Below are positions 1-6,776 of a stretch of DNA of 8,838 nt, piece after piece. The translations under genes were made by a program, and so were the position numbers. The first letter of the stretch is position 1. Each line of letters starts with the position of its first letter. The stretch spans positions 1-8,838 of the forward strand of contig JAIOTG010000016.1 of the NCBI GenBank assembly GCA_021106995.1, given 5' to 3'. The notes under the pieces were generated by a model, which was given only the letters and a program-made list of their open reading frames with translations, searched no databases and had not been told where the DNA came from. Source of the stretch: a bacterium (GTDB lineage: Bacteria > Patescibacteriota > Patescibacteriia > Patescibacteriales > JAGXOH01).

Positions 1-2922
1 ATGAAAAGTTCTCATAGTAAGCTGAGTTCCAGGTTCACCAATTGATTGAGCAGCTATAATACCTACTGGAATTCCAACTTTCACTGGCTTATTGTTGCCC
101 AAATCATAACCATAACATTTAGAACAAACCCCCTTGCTCATCTTGCAAGTCAAGACTGATCTAATAGAAGCCTCGTCAACATCTTCCTTTTTGTCTTTCA
201 ACTCTTCTATTAAATTTATAGATAAAATTTCTCCTGATTTAACCAAAATTTTTCCCTTTTTATTTTTTAAATCTTCAGCCAAAAACCTTCCTGTAATTCT
301 TTTAAAAAAATCTTCACCTAATTCTTCACTCTCTTTTTTGGTTATTATCATCCCCTTAGAACTTTTACAATCATCTTTTTCCACTATTACATCCTGAGAG
401 ACATCAACCAACCTTCTGGTCAAATATCCAGCATTAGCAGTACGAAGAGCAGTATCTGAAAGACCCTTACGAACACCGTGAGTAGAAATAAAATATTCTA
501 AAACACCAAAACCTTTCTTAAAATTACCTTTTACCGGCAACTCTATAATATCTCCAGAAGGAGAAATAACCAAACCTTTCATGCCAACTATCTGAGTAAG
601 CTGAGCCCAACTTCCCCTGGCCCCAGAATCAACCATGAAATAAATAGGATTTTCAGGATCTAAACCTTCTTGGCAAACATCAGTAATTTTCTCTTTAGTA
701 TTACTCCAAATTTCTATTATTTTATTTGATCTTTCACTAATCGTTAAAAGACCGTCTTCAAACTGCTCTTCAACTTCACTAACCTTAGACTCAGCTTCTT
801 CCAAAAGCTTATCTTTTTCATCAAAATCAGGAAGATCGTCTATTCCAAAAGACATTCCACTTTTTGTAATAATATCAAAGGCCTCATTTTTAAGACTATC
901 TAAAAACTTAACAGTTTCTTTTTCATCATAAAATCTTAAACAATCACGCACTAAAGATTTTAACTCTCCCTTTTTCACGAGCTTATTAACATAACGTAAC
1001 TTTTCTGGAAGCAAATCATTAAAAATAATTCTTCCGGCTGTAGTTCTTACAATATTATCTTCTGCTATTTTAACCATTATAGGCTTGTGTAAATTTATGT
1101 TTCCATTCTCATAAGCTATTTTAACTTCGTCAGAGTCAGAATAATATTTTAATTTTTTATCATCCAATCCATCATCCTTCATTTTGGTAATATAATATAT
1201 CCCCCACACAATATCTTGATTAGGAGCCACTACTGGATCACCTGTGGCTGGTTTTAGTAAATTATTTGTGGAAAGTATTAAATTTTTTGCTTCATCCAAG
1301 GCCTCTTTAGTTAATGGAACATGAACAGCCATTTGATCTCCATCAAAATCAGCATTAAAAGCAGGGCAAACCAAAGGATGTATCTGTATAGACTTGCCTT
1401 CTATCAAAATAGGTCTAAAAGCTTGAATACCCAACCTATGCAGAGTTGGAGCACGATTCAAAAGAACATATGCCTCTTTAACTACATCCTCCAAAATATC
1501 CCAAACTATATCAGCCCCACTTTCAATAAATCTTGATGCACTTTTAACATTGTGAACAACTTCTTGTTTTATAAGACGGCTAATTACAAAGGGTTTAAAA
1601 AGCTCTAGAGCCATATTTTTAGGAAGTCCGCATTGGTCTAAATTTAATTTAGGATTAACTACAATAACACTACGACCAGAATAATCAGTTCTTTTTCCTA
1701 ATAAATTCTGTCTAAATCTTCCCTGTTTACCTTTTAATGAATCTGCTAAAGATTTAAGTTGTCTCTTCTGACCAGTTGAAGCAGTAACCATTTTACTGGC
1801 ACGAGAAGAATTATCGATTAAAGAATCAACTGCTTCTTGAAGCATTCTTTTTTCATTACGACAAATAACCTCAGGAGCATTCAATTCAACTAATTGCTTT
1901 AAACGATTATTTCTATTAATAACCCTGCGATAAAGATCATTTAAATCGCTAGCAGCATAACGACCTCCATCCAAGGCCACCATAGGTCTCAAATCAGGAG
2001 GTATAACCGGAACATGTTTTAAAATCATCCATTCGGGTCTAATATTATTATTTCTTAAACTTTTAAACAACCTAAGCCTTTTTAAAAGTTTTTCCTTTTT
2101 AGAATCAATAACTCTTTCTAACTTTAACTCTAAATCTTTTACAGTTTCATTTAGGTCAATTTTCTCCATAATTTGCCTAATTGCTTCGGCTCCGATACCG
2201 GCCTCAAATATATGACCATATTTTAAACTCAAATTTTGATAAACATCCTCTGATACTATAAGTAGGGGCTTTAAGTCTTTCAATTCCTTAATTGATTCAT
2301 TAAAAGTTTCTTGTAATTCATCTATCTTCTGTTGTTTCATCTCTCCTAAATCGTCACCTTCTTTTTGAAGCTCATTTTCACCTTTATTGTTTTTAGCTTC
2401 TTTAATTCTATTACCAAAATCTTTAATAATACTTTTTCTCTTTTCCTTATATTCATTTTGAATCTGTTCTATAGTGGCATTTTTTAGATCTTCATCTACA
2501 TCGGTAATAATAAAACTAGCAAAATAAATAACCTTTTCTAAAGAATGCATGCCTAAATCAAGAAATAACCCGATTTTGGAAGACAAACCTCTTAAAAACC
2601 AAATATGAGAACAAGATGTTTGAAGTGAAATATGCCCCATTCTTTCCCTTCTAACGATACTTCTAGTAACTTCTACTCCACATTTATCACAAATAATTCC
2701 TTTATATCTAATTTTTTTATATTTTCCACAATAACATTGCCAATCTTTAGTAGGACCAAATATTTTTTCACAAAATAAGCCATCTTTTTCCGCTTTTTGA
2801 GTTCGATAATTTATGGTCTCTGATTTAATCACTTCACCGTTTGACCATGATAAAATATCTTCAGGTGAGGCCAATGTTAATTTTATGGCGTCAAAATCAG
2901 TGGTTTTAATAGGACTAAGCAT
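1..2922 (-). CDS. rpoC: DNA-directed RNA polymerase subunit beta' (N-terminal 974 codons, 3' end cut by window edge)
   Basis: This is the largest catalytic subunit of RNA polymerase. I translated it by hand from the ATG at 2922-2920, and the frame stays open to base 1. The N-terminus (LSPIKTTDFDAIKLTLASPE) aligns directly with known beta' starts. The first zinc site has Cys63, 65, 78 and 81. A charged insert spans about residues 140-240. The sigma-binding coiled coil begins near residue 327 (DLNDLYRRVINRNNRLK). The catalytic Mg motif NADFDGD is at 523-529 (nt 1336-1356), with Asp525, 527 and 529. The bridge helix lies around 807-842 (STHGVRKGLSDTALRTANAG). The second zinc site has Cys852, 926, 933 and 936. 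From the bridge helix onward the E. coli offset is a constant 38 residues. The last codon, bases 3-1, is His974, equivalent to E. coli trigger-loop His936. The rest of the trigger loop, the jaw and the C-terminus lie outside. The gene follows rpoB by 25 bases, so the two are co-transcribed. The identification is certain. Confidence 0.98.
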   Translation of the reverse strand, partial: MLSPIKTTDFDAIKLTLASPEDILSWSNGEVIKSETINYRTQKAEKDGLFCEKIFGPTKDWQCYCGKYKKIRYKGIICDKCGVEVTRSIVRRERMGHISLQTSCSHIWFLRGLSSKIGLFLDLGMHSLEKVIYFASFIITDVDEDLKNATIEQIQNEYKEKRKSIIKDFGNRIKEAKNNKGENELQKEGDDLGEMKQQKIDELQETFNESIKELKDLKPLLIVSEDVYQNLSLKYGHIFEAGIGAEAIRQIMEKIDLNETVKDLELKLERVIDSKKEKLLKRLRLFKSLRNNNIRPEWMILKHVPVIPPDLRPMVALDGGRYAASDLNDLYRRVINRNNRLKQLVELNAPEVICRNEKRMLQEAVDSLIDNSSRASKMVTASTGQKRQLKSLADSLKGKQGRFRQNLLGKRTDYSGRSVIVVNPKLNLDQCGLPKNMALELFKPFVISRLIKQEVVHNVKSASRFIESGADIVWDILEDVVKEAYVLLNRAPTLHRLGIQAFRPILIEGKSIQIHPLVCPAFNADFDGDQMAVHVPLTKEALDEAKNLILSTNNLLKPATGDPVVAPNQDIVWGIYYITKMKDDGLDDKKLKYYSDSDEVKIAYENGNINLHKPIMVKIAEDNIVRTTAGRIIFNDLLPEKLRYVNKLVKKGELKSLVRDCLRFYDEKETVKFLDSLKNEAFDIITKSGMSFGIDDLPDFDEKDKLLEEAESKVSEVEEQFEDGLLTISERSNKIIEIWSNTKEKITDVCQEGLDPENPIYFMVDSGARGSWAQLTQIVGMKGLVISPSGDIIELPVKGNFKKGFGVLEYFISTHGVRKGLSDTALRTANAGYLTRRLVDVSQDVIVEKDDCKSSKGMIITKKESEELGEDFFKRITGRFLAEDLKNKKGKILVKSGEILSINLIEELKDKKEDVDEASIRSVLTCKMSKGVCSKCYGYDLGNNKPVKVGIPVGIIAAQSIGEPGTQLTMRTFH

Positions 2923-2947
2923 AAATTATATTTTAATTATATTTATA
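2923..2947 (-). promoter_or_regulatory. A/T-only rpoB-rpoC gap, rpoC translation start region without Shine-Dalgarno
   Basis: The 25 bases between the rpoB stop codon (TAA, 2950-2948) and the rpoC ATG (2922) contain only A and T. There is no GGAGG-like ribosome site, terminator or promoter in the gap. rpoC is therefore probably translated from the rpoB message, either by ribosomes re-initiating after rpoB or through an unstructured A/U-rich start region. The ATG itself is supported by the conserved protein N-terminus directly after it. Confidence 0.6.
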
Positions 2948-5900
2948 TTATTTTTTTTCTTCTTTTTTTGATTCTTTTCTACCTTTTAATAATTCTATAT
3001 TCAAACCTAAGCCTTTAATTTCACGAGTTAAAACATTAAAAGATTCTGGGACATTTAACTTTGTAATTTCTTCCCCTTTTATAATAGCTTCGTAAGCACT
3101 GCTTCTTCCGGGAACATCATCTGATTTAATAGTTAAAATTTCCTGCAAAGTGTGAGCAGCACCATAACCTTCCAATGCCCAAACTTCCATTTCTCCAAAT
3201 CTTTGTCCTCCAAACTGGGCTTTTCCGCCTAAAGGCTGCTGAGTTATCAAAGAATAGGGACCAATAGATCTTTGATGCATCTTGTCATCAACCATATGAT
3301 TCAATTTCAACATATACTTATATCCAACCAAAACCCTATTATCATAAACACGTCCAGTTTTACCATCGTGAAGAATAGCCTTGCCATCTTCTGGGAGACC
3401 AGCTTTCTTTAACTCTCCCTTTATTTGTTCGCCGGTTATACCTTTTAAAGGAGGGGTGGCAACTTTATAGCCCAATTTTTGAGCTGCAAAACCTAAATGA
3501 GTTTCAAGAATTTGCCCCAAGTTCATACGAGAAACTACACCCAGAGGGGATAAAATAATATCTACTGGGGTACCATCTTCTAAATAAGGCATATCTTCCT
3601 GTGGGACAATTTTAGATATACAACCTTTATTACCATGACGACCAGCCATCTTATCACCTACTTGAATTTTTCTTAAATTAGCAACTGAAATCTGTATTGA
3701 TTTCAATACACCAGCTTGTAATTTATCGCCATTATCTCTGGAAAATATTTTAATACCAACCACTTTCCCGTGCTCTCCGTGTTCCAAATAAAGTGAAGAA
3801 TCTCTAACATCCTTAGCTTTTTCTCCGAAAATAGCCCTTAATAATTTTTCTTCGGACGATAATTCAGTTTCACCTTTTGGGGTTATTTTTCCCACTAAAA
3901 TATCACTAGAAGAAACTTCTGCGCCCATCCTAACAATCCCTTCTTCGTCTAAATTTTTTAATTTCTCTTCACTAATATTAGGGATATCATTGGTTATTTC
4001 TTCTGGCCCAAGTTTTGTGTCCCTAACATCGACCTTATATTCCTCAATATGTATAGAAGAATAAACATCTTCTTTTACTAATCTTTTAGAAATAATAATA
4101 GCGTCCTCATAATTAAAACCTTCCCACGTCATAAAAGCAACTAAAACATTTTTACCTAAAGCTAATTCGCCATTATCAATACAGGGCCCATCAGTTAAAA
4201 ACTGTCCTTTTTTTACCTTATCACCAACATTTATAACTGGGTGTTGATTTATACAAGTAGAAGAATTAGATCGTCTAAATTTTGATAATTGATATTCAAC
4301 TACTTCATTCTTGCTGTTTTTCATTGAAATTGAATCTGAATCTACCTTTATAATTTCTCCTGAATCTTCAGCAATAACAACATGGCCAGAATCAAGAGCG
4401 GCCCTTTTTTCAACTCCTGTTCCCACTATAGGAGAATCGTTAATAACCAAAGGCACTGCCTGTCTTTGCATATTTGTTCCCATTAATGCTCTTTGACCAT
4501 CATCGTGTTCCATAAAAGGAATAAGCGAAGTGGCTATTGAGACAATCTGATTAGCAGCTACTCCAACAAAATCTATTTTTGTGACCTCTAAAGTAGTAGG
4601 TTGACCATATTTTCTAACTTCATTAACTTCTACTAAAAAATTACCCTCTTTATTATTCATCGGCACATTTGAGGAAGCAGTTACATATTTTTCTTCTTCA
4701 AAAGCATCTAATAAAATTATTTCATTAGTTACCTTGGGTTTTACAGGAACCAAAACGTTAGAATCAACATTGTCTTTAATTATTTTAATTTTTTTACTAT
4801 CCAACCTCTCTCCTGCTTTCAATATTATCTTTCCTTTTTTATTATCCCCCACATCCTCAAATAAAACACTCTTATTAATATCTAATTTTTTTATTTCCTT
4901 AATATTTTCCCTCAAAATTTGACCCTCCAACTTAGGATCATCAATTTTTAAATCATGAAGAACCCTTCTGTAAGGAGTTTGTAAAAATCCGTAATTGTTG
5001 ATTTTGGCATAACTAGCCAAATGACCCACTAAACCGATATTTGGACCTTCTGGAGTAGCAATCGGACAAATTCTACCATAATGAGTAGTGTGAACATCAC
5101 GAACTTCAAAACCAGCTCTTTCTCTAGTTAAACCTCCTGGACCCATAGCCGAAAGCCTTCTTTTATGCTCAAGTTCAGCCAAGGGATTAGTCTGATCCAT
5201 AAATTGAGAAAGTTGAGAAGACATAAAAAACTCTCTCACTATGCTAATAACCGGTCTGGCGTTTATTAATTTATTTGGATTTAAATCGTTAAAATCAGCT
5301 GTACTCATCCTGTCTTTAATAATTCTTTGCATTCGAGCGAGTCCTACTCTGAAACGATTTTGAATAAGTTCTCCGACTGCTCTAACACGACGATTGCCCA
5401 AATGATCTATGTCATCCTCAGGCTCTCCAGTTATATTTAATCTAATAATTTCATTAATAATATTAACAAAATCTTCCTTCCTTAAAACTCTGTTTTCCTT
5501 GGTATTAGGTAAACTAAGCCCAAATCTTCTGTTTAACTTATACCTTCCCACACTACCAAAGTCATAACGATCAAATCTAAAAAACATGGAATGTATCAAT
5601 TGTCTAGCATTTTCTGTATCAGCAAAATCACCAGGTCTAATTTTTTTATAAACTTCCTCTAATCCTTCTGCTTCATTTTTAGAAACGTCTTTATTTAAAG
5701 TGGCTTCAATATAACTAATTTCTCCATTTTCACGAGCATCTTTTGAAACAAAATCAATCTCCTTAAACAATTCTTTAATCTCCTCATCACCACCATATCC
5801 AAAAACTCTCAAAAGAGAAGTAATTGCTATTTTTCTTTTTCTGTCAATCCTAACCCAAATAACCTTATTAATATCTGTCTCTATTTCAAGCCAAGCCCCT

Positions 5901-6406
5901 CTGTTTGGTATTACTTTAGCTCCATAATACTTTTTACCTTTAATATAATTACTATTAAAAATAACCCCCGAACTTCTAATAAGCTGAGATATTACAACTC
6001 TTTCAATTCCATTAATTATAAATGTTCCATTTTTTGTTATTAAAGGAAAATCGCCCAAAAAAATCTCCTGTTCTGATTTGGCTTTACTTCTTTTATTTAT
6101 AAGCTCTACGTTTACTCTCAAAGGAGCTTCATAACTTATATTCTTCTTACGACTTTCATCTTCGTCAAACTTGGGTTCATCTAAATAATAATCTTTAAAA
6201 TTTAGCTCTAAATCTCTTCCAATAAAATCTGTTATTGGAGAAATTTCATCAAAGAGTTCTGCTAAACCTTCTTTTAAGAACCAATTATATGATTCTTTTT
6301 GAGATTCTATTAAATCAGGCATCGGGATGGCTCTAACAAAATCTGTAAAAAATTTTCTTTCTCCTGCTTTTATAGAAACAACTTTACTATTTTTTTGTGT
6401 AGCCAT
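2948..6406 (-). CDS. rpoB: DNA-directed RNA polymerase subunit beta
   Basis: This is the second-largest RNA polymerase subunit; with beta' it forms the active-centre cleft. From the ATG at 6406 it has 1152 residues, shorter than E. coli beta (1342) and without its large lineage inserts. The rifampicin pocket is at residues 399-425; Asp404, His414, Arg417 and Ser419 match E. coli Asp516, His526, Arg529 and Ser531. The active-site acidic pair Glu767-Asp768 is in NYEDA. The catalytic lysines are Lys919 and Lys927 in GDKMAGRHGNKG. The C-terminal MEVWALEGYGAAHTLQEILT clamp region is complete. Residues 484-557 are an insert between the conserved YRRVL and KVTNEI segments and resemble part of beta' (see findings). 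The frame can be opened 28 codons further to a GTG at 6490. That extension reads through the terminator stem and T-tract of the leader and is a hydrophobic F/I/L run absent from known beta N-termini, so I reject it. MATQKN is the likely N-terminus. Confidence 0.98.
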   Translation of the reverse strand: MATQKNSKVVSIKAGERKFFTDFVRAIPMPDLIESQKESYNWFLKEGLAELFDEISPITDFIGRDLELNFKDYYLDEPKFDEDESRKKNISYEAPLRVNVELINKRSKAKSEQEIFLGDFPLITKNGTFIINGIERVVISQLIRSSGVIFNSNYIKGKKYYGAKVIPNRGAWLEIETDINKVIWVRIDRKRKIAITSLLRVFGYGGDEEIKELFKEIDFVSKDARENGEISYIEATLNKDVSKNEAEGLEEVYKKIRPGDFADTENARQLIHSMFFRFDRYDFGSVGRYKLNRRFGLSLPNTKENRVLRKEDFVNIINEIIRLNITGEPEDDIDHLGNRRVRAVGELIQNRFRVGLARMQRIIKDRMSTADFNDLNPNKLINARPVISIVREFFMSSQLSQFMDQTNPLAELEHKRRLSAMGPGGLTRERAGFEVRDVHTTHYGRICPIATPEGPNIGLVGHLASYAKINNYGFLQTPYRRVLHDLKIDDPKLEGQILRENIKEIKKLDINKSVLFEDVGDNKKGKIILKAGERLDSKKIKIIKDNVDSNVLVPVKPKVTNEIILLDAFEEEKYVTASSNVPMNNKEGNFLVEVNEVRKYGQPTTLEVTKIDFVGVAANQIVSIATSLIPFMEHDDGQRALMGTNMQRQAVPLVINDSPIVGTGVEKRAALDSGHVVIAEDSGEIIKVDSDSISMKNSKNEVVEYQLSKFRRSNSSTCINQHPVINVGDKVKKGQFLTDGPCIDNGELALGKNVLVAFMTWEGFNYEDAIIISKRLVKEDVYSSIHIEEYKVDVRDTKLGPEEITNDIPNISEEKLKNLDEEGIVRMGAEVSSSDILVGKITPKGETELSSEEKLLRAIFGEKAKDVRDSSLYLEHGEHGKVVGIKIFSRDNGDKLQAGVLKSIQISVANLRKIQVGDKMAGRHGNKGCISKIVPQEDMPYLEDGTPVDIILSPLGVVSRMNLGQILETHLGFAAQKLGYKVATPPLKGITGEQIKGELKKAGLPEDGKAILHDGKTGRVYDNRVLVGYKYMLKLNHMVDDKMHQRSIGPYSLITQQPLGGKAQFGGQRFGEMEVWALEGYGAAHTLQEILTIKSDDVPGRSSAYEAIIKGEEITKLNVPESFNVLTREIKGLGLNIELLKGRKESKKEEKK

Positions 6407-6436
6407 AAAATAAAATATTAAAAAAAATAAAATATT
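6407..6436 (-). repeat. Two 13-base direct repeats immediately before the rpoB start codon
   Basis: On the coding strand AATATTTTATTTT occurs twice, at 6436-6424 and 6419-6407, separated by TTTT (period 17). The second copy ends on the base before the rpoB ATG. The run from 6448 to 6407 is entirely A/T, so there is no Shine-Dalgarno sequence. A U-rich unstructured tract here could assist ribosome loading, for example through ribosomal protein S1. Slipped-strand duplication in an A/T-rich gap would explain the repeat equally well. Confidence 0.5.
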
Positions 6437-6472
6437 TTTTAAAAAAATGTTCTTGAGAATTACCCAAAAAAC

Positions 6473-6510
6473 AAAAAAAACCTCAAACACCTTTTTGCCC
6501 TGGTTTTGAG
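6473..6510 (-). terminator. Intrinsic terminator-like hairpin in the rpoB leader (possible attenuator)
   Basis: On the coding strand the 5' arm CTCAAAACC (6510-6502) pairs with GGT-G-TTTGAG (6491-6482). This gives nine base pairs with one bulged G and a 10-base loop. One G follows (6481), then eight T (6480-6473), one G and six more T. The arrangement fits a Rho-independent terminator pointing toward rpoB. It lies 67-104 bases upstream of the rpoB ATG and roughly 90 bases downstream of the predicted start of transcription. It can therefore end read-through from the Mur gene, attenuate rpoBC, or do both. The stem has only four G-C pairs, so partial termination is more likely than a complete stop. 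Confidence 0.65.
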
Positions 6511-6606
6511 TTCGCTTAGGTTATAATTCACTATATAAAATTAAATTATTCACCTTGAAAAATTAATTATTTAATAAATAATCTCTTTACTATAAAATGA
6601 TTTCTT

Positions 6607-6635
6607 ATATTAGCAATATTTCCAGAATATGTCAA
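6607..6635 (-). promoter_or_regulatory. Sigma-70-type promoter for rpoBC with extended -10
   Basis: The -35 box is a perfect TTGACA (6635-6630). A 17-base spacer follows, then the -10 box TAATAT (6612-6607), which matches TATAAT at four of six positions including the critical first two and the last. The spacer ends in TGC, giving the TGn extended -10 element. Transcription should start near 6600, leaving a leader of about 194 bases before the rpoB ATG. It is the best promoter in the window and sits where an rpoBC promoter is expected. Confidence 0.75.
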
Positions 6636-6650
6636 CACTTAATTGGTGTT
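6634..6650. promoter_or_regulatory. Imperfect palindrome touching the -35 box (possible operator)
   Basis: On the coding strand AACACCAATTAAGTGTT has perfect 5-base arms (AACAC and GTGTT) around a 7-base centre. Its last two bases are the first two of the TTGACA -35 box. A dimeric regulator bound here could repress or activate the rpoBC promoter. No regulator gene is in the window and I do not recognise the site as belonging to a known family. A 5-base inverted repeat can arise by chance. Confidence 0.3.
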
Positions 6651-6776
6651 TTTCAAATTCTCTTAACTTTAGTGAAAAAATGAAGTAAAAAAAAGTTTTC
6701 CACAACAAAAATTAGATTATAGAACAATCTTTAAACTACAAATCCTTTTTATAAAATAAACTGATAAAATTTATAG

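Larger units (their letters stand above)
6407..6776 (-). other. Intergenic region and rpoBC leader between the Mur ligase gene and rpoB
   Basis: This is the only stretch over 300 bases without a gene. Reading along the minus strand, bases 6776-6651 follow the Mur ligase stop codon; they are A/T-rich, and I see no gene and no convincing terminator there. Next come a 17-base palindrome (6650-6634), the main promoter (6635-6607), a predicted transcription start near 6600, a leader of about 194 bases, a terminator-like hairpin (6510-6473) and an A/T-only tract up to the rpoB start codon. A weak hairpin may also form from 6554 to 6519 (GGT/ACC clamp plus ATAATT/AATTAT). It lies just upstream of the terminator stem and could be chance in such A/T-rich sequence. 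I recognise no known riboswitch or ribosomal-protein leader. Confidence 0.7.

Noticed and set aside
134..397. Plus-strand open frames inside rpoC, rpoB and the Mur ligase gene (also 1321-1536, 4311-4496, 4734-4922 and 7677-7985)
   Set aside because: They lie antisense to strongly conserved coding sequence, have low-complexity translations, and show no ribosome sites or family resemblance.
6407..6490. A 28-codon N-terminal extension of rpoB from a GTG at 6490
   Set aside because: It would translate the 3' arm and T-tract of the leader terminator into a hydrophobic F/I/L-rich run not found on beta subunits. The ATG at 6406 gives a normal N-terminus.
6521..6553. Ten-codon leader peptide frame (GTG to TAA) just upstream of the terminator hairpin
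   Set aside because: It has a GTG start, no ribosome site and no run of regulatory codons. A frame this short is expected by chance.
6696..6704. DnaA-box-like TTTTCCACA
   Set aside because: It differs from TTATCCACA by one base and is a single copy with no box cluster, dnaA or dnaN nearby, so it is not evidence of an origin.
6716..6721. Perfect TATAAT on the minus strand, a possible second rpoBC promoter
   Set aside because: No acceptable -35 box lies 16-18 bases upstream (TTGTAG is only 14 away) and there is no TG extension. A lone TATAAT is common in A/T-rich DNA.
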